Part shown: positions 1 through 8,994 of the stretch, piece by piece
Numbering within the stretch: position 1 is the stretch's first letter
Layout of the letters: each line of letters begins with the position of its first letter
Origin: Cupriavidus pauculus
GTDB lineage: Bacteria > Pseudomonadota > Gammaproteobacteria > Burkholderiales > Burkholderiaceae
Length of the DNA: 64,000 bases
Direction: 5' to 3'
NCBI RefSeq assembly: GCF_003854935.1
Contig: NZ_CP033969.1
Span: forward strand, 682,001 to 746,000
The notes under the pieces: model-generated
Databases searched by the model: none
Told to the model about the DNA's origin: nothing
Seen by the model: the letters and a program-made list of their open reading frames with translations, nothing else
Made by a program: the position numbers and the translations under genes

Positions 1-253
1 GCCGGGTCAGCGCCGCGTTGATGGCCGGGTTGGCGTGGCCGAACAGGTTGACCCACCACGAGCTGATGGCGTCGAAATAGCGGCGGCCGTCGGTATCGAC
101 CAGCCACGGGCCGTCACCGCTGGCAATGGCCAGCGGCGGCTCGTTGGCCGATGCGTCGGGACGCAGCCGCGTGCAGGGATGCCAGACGGCGCGCTGGCTG
201 CGCGCCGCGAGCGTGGCATCGCCCGTCGCGGATTGGGGGACAGGATGTGTCAT
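1..253 (-). CDS. bioA: Adenosylmethionine-8-amino-7-oxononanoate aminotransferase, N-terminal part
   Basis: This is the first 84 codons of a gene that runs off the left edge. BioA is a PLP-dependent class III aminotransferase that uses S-adenosylmethionine as amino donor to make 7,8-diaminopelargonate in biotin synthesis (family knowledge). The reverse-strand translation shows the family signatures WHPCT near residue 28 and ISSWWVNLFGHANP near residue 65. The ATG is preceded by a strong AAGGAGG site about 6 bases upstream, which fixes the start. It has no stop in the window. Its location beside a biotin-dependent carboxylase subunit (liuB) is suggestive but may be chance. Confidence 0.85.
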   Translation of the reverse strand, partial: MTHPVPQSATGDATLAARSQRAVWHPCTRLRPDASANEPPLAIASGDGPWLVDTDGRRYFDAISSWWVNLFGHANPAINAALTR

Positions 254-579
254 GGGACCCTCCTTGGATAAGCCATGACCCGCCACGCCGGGCACGGCAG
301 CGGCTGCCGGGGCGGTGCGGGATCGGGGGAGGCTCATGGTAGGAAGGTCCTTGGACGGTTGGCAAATCGCGTGGCGCTGGCCGTTTGGCGTCGCGTTAGG
401 CGAGGTTGGGCGATGTTCGGGGCGCTGGTGGCGAGTGTGGCACCTGGGTGGACGGCTTTTGCGTGTAACGTCGGCCAAGATTTCGTGATGACCGGGGCGC
501 TGGCCCTCTCCCCCAGCCACATCGGCATGACTGCCGCCGCGGGCTGACCTGGGAGCGGGCTGGCATCGCCATCACCGGC
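254..579. other. Non-coding gap between bioA and liuC
   Basis: I see no convincing gene here. Short open frames exist on both strands but lack ribosome sites and have shadow-like composition. The gap holds the possible bioA promoter and, at 503-518, a 16-base sequence (GCCCTCTCCCCCAGCC) identical to one arm of the large palindromic repeat at 36681-36802. Confidence 0.5.
336..365 (-). promoter_or_regulatory. Possible sigma70 promoter of bioA
   Basis: On the minus strand TTGCCA and TACCAT stand 18 bases apart, about 80 bases upstream of the bioA start. Both hexamers match the sigma70 consensus at four or more positions. No biotin-repressor operator was seen, and the BirA encoded in this window lacks a DNA-binding domain, so BirA control is unlikely. 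Confidence 0.3.
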
Positions 580-1365
580 CTACACCTTCCACGCCGGTGC
601 GCGCTTTTCCAGGAACGACCGCACGCCGTCGCGGCCTTCATCCGAGGCGCGGATGGCGGCGATGCGGTTGGCGGTGTCGGCCAGCAGGTCGCTGTCGATG
701 GGGCGGCCAGACACTTCCTGCACCAGGCGCTTGCTCTCGCGCACGGCGTTGGGGCTGTTGGCGGCCAGCGTGGCGGCGATCTCGGCCACTTTCTCGTCCA
801 GGTCCTGCGGCGGCACCACGGCGTGGACAAAGCCCAGGCGCAGCGCCTCGGCGGCGTCGAACCGTTCGGCCGTGATGAAGTAGCGGCGCGCGGCCTGCTC
901 GCCCATCGCGCGGATCACGTACGGGCTGATGGTGGCCGGCAGCAGGCCCAGCCGGGCCTCGGACAGGCAGAAGTTGGCCGTTGCCGACGCCACGGCGATG
1001 TCGCACGCGGCCACCAGGCCCATGCCGCCGGCGTAGGTATCGCCCTGCACGCGCGCGATCACGGGCTTGGGGCAGATCCAGACCGTGTGCAGCATCTGGG
1101 CCAGCGTCAGGGCGTCGGCGCGATTCTCGTCGTCCGAGTAGCCGGCCATCTTCTTCATCCAGTTCAGGTCCGCGCCGGCGCAGAACGCCGGGCCGTTGCC
1201 GGCCAGCACGATGGCGCGCACCTCGGGCGTGTCGCCCAGCGCGCGGAAGGCGCCGGTCAGTTCGGCAATCACGGTCTCGTTGAACGCGTTGCGCACGTCG
1301 GGCCGGTTCAGCGTGACCGTGGCAACGTGGCGCTCGGCCGTCACGGTCAGGGTGGTGAATTGCAT
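580..1365 (-). CDS. liuC: Enoyl-CoA hydratase family protein, probable methylglutaconyl-CoA hydratase
   Basis: A 261-residue crotonase-fold protein. It probably hydrates 3-methylglutaconyl-CoA to HMG-CoA, the step after methylcrotonyl-CoA carboxylase in leucine breakdown. The oxyanion-hole segments FCAGADLNWMKKM (61-73) and GDTYAGGMGL (108-117) are visible, followed by SEARLGLLPATISPYV, a pattern I associate with LiuC/AtuE-type hydratases rather than fatty-acid enoyl-CoA hydratases. The start has GGAG nine bases upstream. It lies downstream of liuB on the same strand, separated by a lipoprotein hydrolase gene. A general enoyl-CoA hydratase remains possible, but the neighbours favour LiuC. Confidence 0.8.
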   Translation of the reverse strand: MQFTTLTVTAERHVATVTLNRPDVRNAFNETVIAELTGAFRALGDTPEVRAIVLAGNGPAFCAGADLNWMKKMAGYSDDENRADALTLAQMLHTVWICPKPVIARVQGDTYAGGMGLVAACDIAVASATANFCLSEARLGLLPATISPYVIRAMGEQAARRYFITAERFDAAEALRLGFVHAVVPPQDLDEKVAEIAATLAANSPNAVRESKRLVQEVSGRPIDSDLLADTANRIAAIRASDEGRDGVRSFLEKRAPAWKV

Positions 1366-1393
1366 GGTTCTGTCTCCGGTAGATCGGTCGTGA

Positions 1394-2329
1394 TCAGGAT
1401 GCCTGGCCGGCGGGCCGGCCCCGGACCGGCAGCGCCCGCTCGGGCAGTTCGTCGAACGGCAGCCCCAGGTGGCGGAAGAACGCTTCTACCTCGGGCAGCC
1501 ACAGCGCCACGCCGGCGCGGTTGCTGAACAGCCGGTGCGAGTCGCCCTCGAACTCGCCCACGTCGACAAAGCGCGCATCGGCGGCCGGGCCGCGCGCGTT
1601 GGCCTTGTAGCTGTTGAACATGCGCTCCGGCAGCGGCCACGGCCAGTAGCTGTCGTTGGCGCCGTAGATCCACAGCGACGGGTAGCGCGCGCCGCGCCCG
1701 TAGTCGCCGAACGCGTCGATCAGGTTGTTCTCCCAGCCCACGCAGTTGTCGTTGCGCAGGCCGCCCGCGAAATTGACCACGCCCAGCACGCCGGGGTAGC
1801 CAATGGCCGACAGCGCCATGGTCGACAGCCCGCCGTGCGACTGGCCCAGCACCACGATGCGCGCCGGATCGACGTAGGGCTGCTGCGCCAGGTAGTCCAG
1901 CGCCGCCACCACGTCCTCGGCCTGCATCATGCCGTTGCCGCGCACGTCGCAGCTGCCGCCCACGTACTGGCCGCCCGATTTCGAGAAGCCCTGGCGCATG
2001 GGGAGCGCCACCACGTAGCCGCGCCGCACGAACTCGGCCGATTGCGCCGCAAAGCGCGCCCGGCCCTGGAACGCGGGCTTGCCCGGCGACTTGCCGTGGT
2101 TGATCACCACGAGCGGGAACGGGCCGTCGCCGGCCGGGCGGATGATCGTCGTCTCCAGGTCCATGGTGGCCTGCGCGTTCACCTTCGGCACCATCACCAC
2201 CTGTTCCACGGCCTGCGGCGGCAGCGCGGCCTGGGCGGCGGCGGGGCCGCACCCGGCAAGGCCGGCCAGCGCGGCAAGCGCGGCAAGCACGGCCAGCGCG
2301 CGGTGCAGGGAGGGAACAGCTCGGGACAT
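1394..2329 (-). CDS. Alpha/beta-hydrolase lipoprotein (dienelactone-hydrolase-like)
   Basis: A 311-residue predicted lipoprotein of the alpha/beta-hydrolase superfamily. From the ATG chosen, an N-terminal hydrophobic stretch ends in LAGCGPAAA, a good lipobox. The mature part carries VVINHGKS and the nucleophile elbow GQSHGG, and a C-terminal DSHR segment that could hold the catalytic histidine. Substrate unknown. A TTG 36 bases further upstream (2363-2365) would also be in frame but has no ribosome site, whereas GGAAGG lies about 12 bases before the ATG. It sits between liuB and liuC, but no role in leucine breakdown can be inferred. Confidence 0.7.
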   Translation of the reverse strand: MSRAVPSLHRALAVLAALAALAGLAGCGPAAAQAALPPQAVEQVVMVPKVNAQATMDLETTIIRPAGDGPFPLVVINHGKSPGKPAFQGRARFAAQSAEFVRRGYVVALPMRQGFSKSGGQYVGGSCDVRGNGMMQAEDVVAALDYLAQQPYVDPARIVVLGQSHGGLSTMALSAIGYPGVLGVVNFAGGLRNDNCVGWENNLIDAFGDYGRGARYPSLWIYGANDSYWPWPLPERMFNSYKANARGPAADARFVDVGEFEGDSHRLFSNRAGVALWLPEVEAFFRHLGLPFDELPERALPVRGRPAGQAS

Positions 2330-2387
2330 GACGACGACCAACCTTCCAGTCAAACTCGATAACAAACGTTAAGGGCCACGCCCGGCA

Positions 2388-3995
2388 TCACATGCGGAAG
2401 ACGCCGAACTTCATCTCGCCGATCGGCGCGTTCAGGCTGGCCGACAGGCCCAGCCCCAGCACCGTGCGGGTCTGGGCCGGGTCGATCACGCCATCGTCCC
2501 AGAGCCGCGCGCTGGCGTAGTACGGATGGCCCTGGCGCTCGTACTGGTCGCGGATCGGCGCCTTGAACGCCTCTTCGTCGCCGGGGCTCCACTGGCCGCC
2601 CTTGGCCTCGATGCCGTCGCGGCGCACCGTCGCCAGCACGCTCGCGGCCTGCTCGCCACCCATCACCGAGATCCGCGCGTTCGGCCACATCCACAGGAAG
2701 CGCGGCGAATAGGCCCGCCCGCACATGCCGTAGTTGCCGGCCCCGAACGAGCCGCCGATGATCACCGTGAACTTGGGCACCTGCGCCGTGGCCACCGCGG
2801 TCACCATCTTGGCGCCGTTGCGCGCGATGCCTTCGTTCTCGTACTTGCGGCCCACCATGAAGCCCGTGATGTTCTGCAGGAACACCAGCGGAATCTTGCG
2901 CTGGCAGCACAGTTCGATGAAGTGCGCGCCCTTCAACGCCGATTCCGAGAACAGGATGCCGTTGTTGGCCACGATGCCCACCGGGTAGCCCCAGATCCGC
3001 GCGAAGCCGCAGACCAGCGTGGTGCCGTAGCGGGCCTTGAACTCGTCGAACTCGGAGCCGTCGACGATGCGGGCGATGACCTCGCGCACGTCGTACGGCT
3101 TGCGCGTGTCGGTGGGGATCACGCCGTACAGTTCCTCCACCGGGTACAGCGGCTCCACCGGTTCGTGCAGGCGGATCTGGTCCGGCTTGCGGCGGTTCAG
3201 GTGCTGGACGATGTTGCGCGCCAGCGAGAGCGCGTGGTGGTCGTTCTGGGCAAAGTAGTCGGCCACGCCGGACAGCCGCGTGTGCACGTCGGCGCCGCCC
3301 AGGTCCTCAGCGCTCACTTCCTCGCCGGTGGCCGCTTTCACCAGCGGCGGGCCGCCCAGGAAGATCGTGCCCTGGTTCTTGACGATGATCGACTCGTCGC
3401 TCATGGCCGGCACGTAGGCGCCGCCGGCCGTGCACGACCCCATCACCACGGCAATCTGCGGAATGCCTTGCGCCGACAGGTTGGCCTGGTTGTAGAAGAT
3501 GCGGCCGAAGTGGTCGCGGTCCGGGAACACGTCGTCCTGGTTGGGCAGGTTGGCGCCGCCCGAATCGACCAGGTAGATGCACGGCAGGTGGTTCTGCTCG
3601 GCAATCTCCTGCGCGCGGATGTGCTTCTTGACCGTCATCGGGTAGTACGTGCCGCCCTTGACCGTCGCGTCGTTGCAGACGATCACGCATTCCTGGCCCG
3701 CCACGCGGCCGATGCCGGTGATGATGCCGGCGCCCGGCGCGGCGTCGTCGTACATGCCGTAGGCGGCAAGTTGCGACAGTTCCAGGAACGGCGTGCCGGG
3801 GTCCAGCAGTTGCTGCACGCGGTCGCGTGGCAGCAGCTTGCCACGGCCCAGGTGCTTGTTGCGGGCATCCTCGCCGCCCCCTTCGGCCAGCCTGGCGATT
3901 TTCTGACGCAGGTCCGCCACCAGCGCCTGCATGGTCTCGGCGTTGGCCTTGAACGATTCCGAGCGCGCGTTCAGTTTGGTTTCCAGCGTGGGCAT
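2388..3995 (-). CDS. liuB: Methylcrotonyl-CoA carboxylase, carboxyltransferase (beta) subunit
   Basis: A 535-residue carboxyltransferase, the usual length for this subunit. It moves the carboxyl group from carboxybiotin to 3-methylcrotonyl-CoA, giving 3-methylglutaconyl-CoA in leucine catabolism. Crotonase-like carboxyltransferase motifs are clear: [37 protein letters not shown], and in the C-terminal half [11 protein letters not shown] and [11 protein letters not shown]. These match acyl-CoA carboxylases, and the DSGGANLP form is typical of the methylcrotonyl enzyme. Start ATG with AGGAAGAG upstream. The biotin-carrying alpha subunit (liuD) is not in the window and probably lies beyond the left edge. 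Confidence 0.93.
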   Translation of the reverse strand: MPTLETKLNARSESFKANAETMQALVADLRQKIARLAEGGGEDARNKHLGRGKLLPRDRVQQLLDPGTPFLELSQLAAYGMYDDAAPGAGIITGIGRVAGQECVIVCNDATVKGGTYYPMTVKKHIRAQEIAEQNHLPCIYLVDSGGANLPNQDDVFPDRDHFGRIFYNQANLSAQGIPQIAVVMGSCTAGGAYVPAMSDESIIVKNQGTIFLGGPPLVKAATGEEVSAEDLGGADVHTRLSGVADYFAQNDHHALSLARNIVQHLNRRKPDQIRLHEPVEPLYPVEELYGVIPTDTRKPYDVREVIARIVDGSEFDEFKARYGTTLVCGFARIWGYPVGIVANNGILFSESALKGAHFIELCCQRKIPLVFLQNITGFMVGRKYENEGIARNGAKMVTAVATAQVPKFTVIIGGSFGAGNYGMCGRAYSPRFLWMWPNARISVMGGEQAASVLATVRRDGIEAKGGQWSPGDEEAFKAPIRDQYERQGHPYYASARLWDDGVIDPAQTRTVLGLGLSASLNAPIGEMKFGVFRM

Positions 3996-4058
3996 GTCTC
4001 TTCCTGTGGATGCTTGTTGTCTAGCCTGTTCCTGCCGGGTCCGGGGCGGGCGGTGCGG

Positions 4059-4484
4059 TCAGTCCGGCTCCCGGACCGTGCCGTCGACGTAGAGCCAGCG
4101 CGCCGGCGTGCCCGGCTCGCGCGGCTCGAAGACGAAGCGGCTCAGTTCCTCCAGCCGATGGGCGCGCCCGCCCACCTTGTAGCGCGCCACGAAGGCCACC
4201 GTGGCGTGGGTGTCGTCCTGCTGCGCGTGCGAGCGCACCGTCAGCCCCAGCCAGCGCGTGCCCGGATCGGGCGACAGGTCGTCGGGGCAGGTGGACACAT
4301 GCCAGGTCTGGCGCAGCCAGCCTGCGTCGCCCAGCACGTAGGCGCTGTAGCGCGAGCGCATCAGCGCCTCGGCCGTCTGCGGCATGGCCTCGCCGCGATG
4401 AAAGCGGCCGCAGCACGTGGCGTAGGCGCCGTTGCCGCACGGGCACGGCTCGCTGGCGGCGCCGGCCGCGCGCTTCCTGGTCAT
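4059..4484 (-). CDS. YchJ-family protein with SEC-C zinc motif
   Basis: A 141-residue protein with an N-terminal cysteine cluster CPCGNGAYATCCGRFH (residues 14-29), the zinc-binding SEC-C/YchJ signature, followed by an NTF2-like segment (LMRSRYSAYV, then KVGGRAHRLEELSRF). The molecular role of the family is poorly known. The ATG overlaps the TGA of the upstream HAD gene (ATGA), so it is probably translated from the same message. That overlap decides the start, because much longer open frames in this phase run through the neighbouring gene. Confidence 0.85.
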   Translation of the reverse strand: MTRKRAAGAASEPCPCGNGAYATCCGRFHRGEAMPQTAEALMRSRYSAYVLGDAGWLRQTWHVSTCPDDLSPDPGTRWLGLTVRSHAQQDDTHATVAFVARYKVGGRAHRLEELSRFVFEPREPGTPARWLYVDGTVREPD

Positions 4485-5161
4485 CCGAGCAGCTCCGGCA
4501 GGTCGCGCATGTCGGTGAACACGGTCCGCACGCCGGTGGCGCGCAGCGCGTCGGCATCCGTACGGGCGGCGTAGCCGAACACGGTCATGCCGGCCGCCAC
4601 GCCGGCCGTGGCGCCGGTGGGGCTGTCCTCGATCACCGCGCAGCGCGCCGGGTCCACATTCATGGTGCGGGCGGCCAGCAGGTAGACGTCGGGCGCCGGC
4701 TTGCTGTGCTCCACCTCGCTGGCCGTGAAGATGTGCTCGCGCGTGTCGTCGGTGAACAGGTCCAGCAGCGCCGTGTGCGTAAGCTGGAGCTTGACCTTGA
4801 TGCGGTCCGCGCCGGACGCCACGCACACGGGCAGGCCGCGCGCCTTGATCGCCTCGATCGTCTGGCGGATGTGCGGCACGGCCTCCAGCTCCTCGATCAG
4901 CGCGGCGTCGCGGCGCACGAACCATTCGGACAGGAAGTTGCGCGGCAGCGGCTTGCCGAGGCGGGCCTCGATGTTGCCGAGTTCGTCGCGCACGGCGCGC
5001 CCGAGGAACCATTGCATCGATTCCTCCAGCGTGATCTCGATGCCGAGTTCGTTGAGCACGCGGTTCAGCACGCGATGGACGATCGGCTCGCTGTCGACGA
5101 GCACGCCGTCGCAGTCGAAGATCACGCAATCGAAACGGGCGGCCTGGTTTGCTGCGGTCAT
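4481..5161 (-). CDS. HAD-superfamily hydrolase, beta-phosphoglucomutase-like
   Basis: A 226-residue HAD phosphatase of subfamily IA. Motif I is FDCDGVLVDSEP (residues 15-26) with both catalytic aspartates, motif II is CVASGAD (113-119), the lysine of motif III is in HSKPAPDVY, and motif IV is VIEDSPTGATAGVAAG. Substrate unknown; sugar phosphates or phosphoglycolate are typical for relatives. Start and stop overlap the genes on both sides by four bases (ATGA), so DsbA-like isomerase, HAD and YchJ genes form a translationally coupled trio. Confidence 0.9.
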   Translation of the reverse strand: MTAANQAARFDCVIFDCDGVLVDSEPIVHRVLNRVLNELGIEITLEESMQWFLGRAVRDELGNIEARLGKPLPRNFLSEWFVRRDAALIEELEAVPHIRQTIEAIKARGLPVCVASGADRIKVKLQLTHTALLDLFTDDTREHIFTASEVEHSKPAPDVYLLAARTMNVDPARCAVIEDSPTGATAGVAAGMTVFGYAARTDADALRATGVRTVFTDMRDLPELLG

Positions 5162-5817
5162 GCGGGTTTCTTTTCCTTGGAAAGTTCGTTGCCGCCGACG
5201 GCGCGCAGTTCGGTCTGCCGCCGGCTCTTCAGGTGGGCCTCGACCTGCTCGAAGCGGTCGAAGCCCCAGAACGGCTCGCCGTCGATGATCACGAACGGCG
5301 ACCCGAACACGCCCTTGGCCATCGCCACGTCGATCTCGGCCTTGAGCTGGTCCTTGATCTGGTAGCTCGTGGCGCCTTCGTTCATCGCCACCGGGTCGAT
5401 GCCCAGCGCCTCGGCCAGCCTGCCCAGCTCGGCCGGCTCGGCGATGTTCAGGTCGTCGACGAACAGCGCGCGGTACACGGCCTTGGCAAAGCTGGCGGCC
5501 AGGTCGGCGCCGTGGTGGTTCTGCAGCCAGAGCATGGCGCGGGCGGCGTGCTGCGTGGGCAGCGGAAAGTGCGTGGGGCGCTTGTACTCGATGCCGTGGA
5601 ACTGCGCGGTGCGCTCGAAATCGCGCCAGCAGTACTCGCCCTTGAGCGGGATGGACGGCAGCGGCGACGAGCCCGTGGTCTTGAACACCACGCCCAGCAG
5701 CACCGGGTGCCACAGCACGCCGCGCCCGTACTTCTGCGCGAGTTCGTCGATGCGGGTGCTGGCAAAGTAGCCGTAGGGCGAGGAGAAATCGAAGTAGAAG
5801 TCGATGGGGGCGGTCAT
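5158..5817 (-). CDS. 2-hydroxychromene-2-carboxylate isomerase family (DsbA-like)
   Basis: A 219-residue DsbA/kappa-GST fold protein. The N-terminal FYFDFSSPYGYFAS places the active-site serine at about residue 12 where thioredoxins have CxxC, and FGSPFVIIDGEPFWGFDR near residue 170 is the conserved C-terminal hallmark of the HCCA isomerase family. Known members isomerise chromene carboxylates in naphthalene breakdown using glutathione. Many genomic homologues have unknown substrates, and nothing here points to an aromatic pathway. Its stop overlaps the start of the HAD gene. Confidence 0.85.
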   Translation of the reverse strand: MTAPIDFYFDFSSPYGYFASTRIDELAQKYGRGVLWHPVLLGVVFKTTGSSPLPSIPLKGEYCWRDFERTAQFHGIEYKRPTHFPLPTQHAARAMLWLQNHHGADLAASFAKAVYRALFVDDLNIAEPAELGRLAEALGIDPVAMNEGATSYQIKDQLKAEIDVAMAKGVFGSPFVIIDGEPFWGFDRFEQVEAHLKSRRQTELRAVGGNELSKEKKPA

Positions 5818-5883
5818 CGCAGGGGGCTCCGGTTCGGGTACGACGGCGTGGACGGGGACGGTTTCAACGGGACGGCGGGTACA

Positions 5884-7014
5884 TCATCCTAGCGCGCGGG
5901 CGATCAGGATCTTCTGGATGTCGCTGGTGCCCTCGTAGATCTGGCACACGCGCACATCCCGGTAGATCCGCTCGACCGGGAAATCGTTCACATAACCGTA
6001 GCCGCCGAACACCTGGATGGCGTCCGAGCACACGCGCTCGGCCATCTCGCTGGCGAACAGCTTGGCCATGGCGGCCTCCTTGAGGCAGGGGCGGCCGGCG
6101 TCCTTGAGCGACGCGGCGTGCCAGACCATCTGGCGGGCCACCTCGATCTGCGTGGCCATGTCGGCCAGCCGGAACTGCACGGCCTGGTGCTGGAACAGCG
6201 GCTGGCCGAAGCTTTCGCGCTCCCTGGCATAGGCCAGCGCCGCCTCGAACGCCGCGCGCGCCATGCCGATGCTTTGCGACGCGATGCCGATGCGCCCGCC
6301 TTCGAGCCCGGACAGCGCCATCTTGTAGCCGGCGCCCTCCTCGCCCAGCAGGCAGCCGGCCGGGATGCGGCAGTCCTCGAACACGATCTGCGCGGTGTCC
6401 GACGAGTGCTGGCCCAGCTTGTCCTCCAGCCGCGCGACGATGTAGCCGGGCGTGGACGTGGGCACCAGGAACGCGCTGATGCCGCGCTTGCCGGCCGCCT
6501 TGTCGGTGACGGCCATCACGATCGCCACGTCGGCATGCTTGCCGCTGGTGATGAACTGCTTCACGCCGTTCAGCACGTAGTGGTCGCCGTCGCGCGTGGC
6601 CGTGGTGCGCAGCGCGGCGGCGTCGGAGCCCACGTGCGGCTCGGTCAGGCAGAACGCGCCGAGCATCTCGCCCCGGGCCAGCGGCACCAGCCACTGCTGC
6701 TTCTGCGCGTCGCTGGCGAAGGCCATCAGCATGCTGCACACCGGGCAGTTGTTGACGCTGATGACGGTGGACGTGCCGCCGTCGCCGGCCGCGATTTCCT
6801 CCAGGATCAGCGCCAGCGACAGGTAGTCGAGCCCGGCGCCGCCCAGTTCCTCGGGCACGGCCACGCCGTAGGCGCCCAGGCGCGCCAGTTCGCGGTGCAC
6901 GTCCTTGGGAAAGGTCTTGTCGCGGTCCCACTGGGCGGCCTGCGGGGCGATGACGTCCTGCGCGAACTGGCGCACGGCGTCGCGGATCATTTCCTGTTCG
7001 GGGGTCAGCAGCAT
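5884..7014 (-). CDS. Acyl-CoA dehydrogenase
   Basis: A 376-residue flavoprotein of the acyl-CoA dehydrogenase family, normal length. Signatures are FCLTEPHVGSDA in the FAD/substrate domain, and VFGGYGYVNDFPVERIYRD and YEGTSDIQ near the C-terminus. The glutamate of YEGTSDIQ (about residue 361) is the catalytic base in short- and medium-chain dehydrogenases, so this enzyme differs from the isovaleryl enzyme encoded at 11584-12765. It may oxidise short straight-chain or 2-methyl-branched acyl-CoA. It lies downstream of the SDR and thiolase genes, 12 bases from the SDR stop. Confidence 0.9.
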   Translation of the reverse strand: MLLTPEQEMIRDAVRQFAQDVIAPQAAQWDRDKTFPKDVHRELARLGAYGVAVPEELGGAGLDYLSLALILEEIAAGDGGTSTVISVNNCPVCSMLMAFASDAQKQQWLVPLARGEMLGAFCLTEPHVGSDAAALRTTATRDGDHYVLNGVKQFITSGKHADVAIVMAVTDKAAGKRGISAFLVPTSTPGYIVARLEDKLGQHSSDTAQIVFEDCRIPAGCLLGEEGAGYKMALSGLEGGRIGIASQSIGMARAAFEAALAYARERESFGQPLFQHQAVQFRLADMATQIEVARQMVWHAASLKDAGRPCLKEAAMAKLFASEMAERVCSDAIQVFGGYGYVNDFPVERIYRDVRVCQIYEGTSDIQKILIARALG

Positions 7015-7026
7015 GGGCGTCGGGCC

Positions 7027-7707
7027 TTACCAGGGGATGGGCGAGCCATCGTAGTTGTGAAAGCTGCCATTGTCGTGATGCGTCAGGCCGGCCAGCGTGC
7101 GGCGCATGCCGGCCACGCTCTGCTGTGGCTTCAGGTCGGCGTTGGGGCCGCCCATGTCGGTCTGGACCCAGCCCGGATGCAGCGCCACGCAGATGGCGTG
7201 CCGCGCGTCCAGCGACACGGCCTTGACCACCGCGTTGGCGGCGGCCTTGCTGACGCGGTACATCCAGGCGGCGTTGCTTTCCATGCCGCCGATGCTGCCC
7301 ATCTTCGACGACAGCACGGCCAGCACCCCGCCCCGGCCGTGATTGCCGGTCTCGACGAACGGCAGCACCAGCGGCAGCGCCATCATCGGGCCCAGCACGT
7401 TGGTGTGCATCACGGCGTCGAAGTCCTGCCGCGGCACGGGCTGCGCGCCTTCCGTGCGCGGGCCGATCACGCCGGCGTTGTAGATCGCCACGTCAAAGCT
7501 CTCGCCGTCGAGCTTCCAGCCCAGGCCGGCCACCTGGCCGGCGTCGGTCAGGTCCACCTGGTGGGCCTCGGCGCCCAGCGCCGCCAGCGCGGCGACGCCT
7601 TCGGCGCTGCGCGCGGCGGCCACCACGCGCCAGCCGTCGGCGCGGTACTGCCGGACGAATTCGAGACCGAGACCCCGGGAAGCCCCAAGGACGAGCGCGG
7701 TAGGCAT
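7027..7707 (-). CDS. Short-chain dehydrogenase/reductase
   Basis: A 226-residue SDR. The dinucleotide-binding motif GASRGLG (residues 8-14), the structural YNAG (76-79), the serine region LSSKMGS and the catalytic pair in YRVSK (Y150, K154) are all present. C-terminal HPGWVQTDMGG resembles C-factor/CsgA-type SDRs. Substrate unknown. It is flanked by the thiolase and acyl-CoA dehydrogenase genes, which suggests, without proving, a role in acyl-CoA metabolism. Confidence 0.88.
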   Translation of the reverse strand: MPTALVLGASRGLGLEFVRQYRADGWRVVAAARSAEGVAALAALGAEAHQVDLTDAGQVAGLGWKLDGESFDVAIYNAGVIGPRTEGAQPVPRQDFDAVMHTNVLGPMMALPLVLPFVETGNHGRGGVLAVLSSKMGSIGGMESNAAWMYRVSKAAANAVVKAVSLDARHAICVALHPGWVQTDMGGPNADLKPQQSVAGMRRTLAGLTHHDNGSFHNYDGSPIPW

Positions 7708-7741
7708 GGCGAGACTCCAGCAGGTTGCGGGAAAGATGCGG

Positions 7742-8950
7742 TCAGACGATTTCGATGCCGACGGCCGTGGCTTCGCCGCCGCCGATGCACAGGCTGGCCA
7801 CGCCGCGCTTGCCGCCGGTCTTGCGCAGCGCGCCGATCAGCGTGGTCATGATGCGCGCCCCGGACGCCCCGATGGGGTGCCCCAGCGCGCACGCGCCGCC
7901 GTGGATGTTCACCTTGTCGTGCGGAATCTTGAGGTCGTGCATCGCCGCCATCGGTACGACGGCGAACGCTTCGTTGATCTCGAACAGGTCCACGCTGTCG
8001 GTGGTCCAGTCCAGCTTGCGGTAGAGCCTGGCAATGGCCTCCACCGGCGCCGTGGTGAACCAGCCCGGCGCCTGGGCGTGCGAGGTGTGGCCCAGCATGC
8101 GGGCCAGCGGCTGCAGGCCCAGTTGCTTTGCGGTGGATTCGCGCATCATCACCAGCGCGGCGGCGCCGTCGTTGATCGACGACGAAGACGCGGCCGTGAT
8201 GGTGCCGTCCTTGGCAAAGGCCGGCTTCAGCGACGGGATCTTGTCCACCTTGATGCGGCGCGGGCCCTCGTCGGTGTCGATCACCGTGTCGCCGCCCTTG
8301 CCCGAGACCGTCACCGGGGCGATTTCCCAGCGGAAGTCGCCGGACTCGGTGGCCCGCTGCGCGCGGCGCACCGATTCCATCGCAAAGGCGTCCTGCTGTT
8401 CGCGCGTGAACTGGTACTTGGCGGCGCAGTCCTCGCCGAACGTGCCCATGGCGCGGCCCCCGCCTTTCTCGTCACGAATGTAGGCGTCTTCCAGCCCGTC
8501 CAGCATCATGTGGTCGTAGATCATGCCGTGGCCGATGCGGTAGCCGCCCCGGCCCTTGGGGATCAGGTACGGCGCGTTGGTCATGCTTTCCATGCCGCCG
8601 GCCACGGCGACATCGAACGATCCGGCCAGCAGGCCGTCGTAGACCGACATGGCCGCGCGCATGCCCGACCCGCACATCTTGTTGACCGTCGTGCATGCCA
8701 CGTCGAGCGGCAGCCCGGCGCCCAGCGCGGCCTGCCGCGCCGGTGCCTGGCCCTGCCCGGCGGGCAGCACGCATCCGAAGACCACCTCCTGCACCTGCTC
8801 CGGCCGGATACCGGCCCGCTCCACGGCCGCGCGGATTGCCGCCGCGCCAAGCTGGGGCGCCGTCAGGCTGGCCAGCTCGCTCTGGAACGCGCCCATCGGG
8901 GTGCGCGCCGCGGAAACGATGACGATGGGATCGCTGGAAGGATGTTGCAT
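7742..8950 (-). CDS. Acetyl-CoA C-acyltransferase (thiolase)
   Basis: A 402-residue thiolase. The acyl-carrying cysteine is C93 in NKMCGSGMRAA. The C-terminal NEAFA, GGACALGHPIGASGARI (histidine) and CIGGGEA (acid/base cysteine) motifs are intact, so the enzyme should be active. It could cleave the acetoacetyl-CoA formed at the end of leucine catabolism, or take part in acetoacetyl-CoA/PHB metabolism. The start ATG has GAGGAG upstream and was chosen because it begins the conserved thiolase N-terminus. It lies in the same-strand run as can, aceK and ivd. Confidence 0.92.
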   Translation of the reverse strand: MQHPSSDPIVIVSAARTPMGAFQSELASLTAPQLGAAAIRAAVERAGIRPEQVQEVVFGCVLPAGQGQAPARQAALGAGLPLDVACTTVNKMCGSGMRAAMSVYDGLLAGSFDVAVAGGMESMTNAPYLIPKGRGGYRIGHGMIYDHMMLDGLEDAYIRDEKGGGRAMGTFGEDCAAKYQFTREQQDAFAMESVRRAQRATESGDFRWEIAPVTVSGKGGDTVIDTDEGPRRIKVDKIPSLKPAFAKDGTITAASSSSINDGAAALVMMRESTAKQLGLQPLARMLGHTSHAQAPGWFTTAPVEAIARLYRKLDWTTDSVDLFEINEAFAVVPMAAMHDLKIPHDKVNIHGGACALGHPIGASGARIMTTLIGALRKTGGKRGVASLCIGGGEATAVGIEIV

Positions 8951-8994
8951 GTCGGTGTCTCCTCGGAGGCCCGGTCCGGGCCTCGACTGGTGGA

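Noticed and set aside
275-547. A 90-codon plus-strand frame in the bioA-liuC gap
   Set aside because: No ribosome site, no domain, and it includes the palindromic repeat fragment at 503-518.
2526-4574. A 682-codon plus-strand frame opposite liuB
   Set aside because: Antisense to a fully conserved carboxyltransferase gene; no domain.
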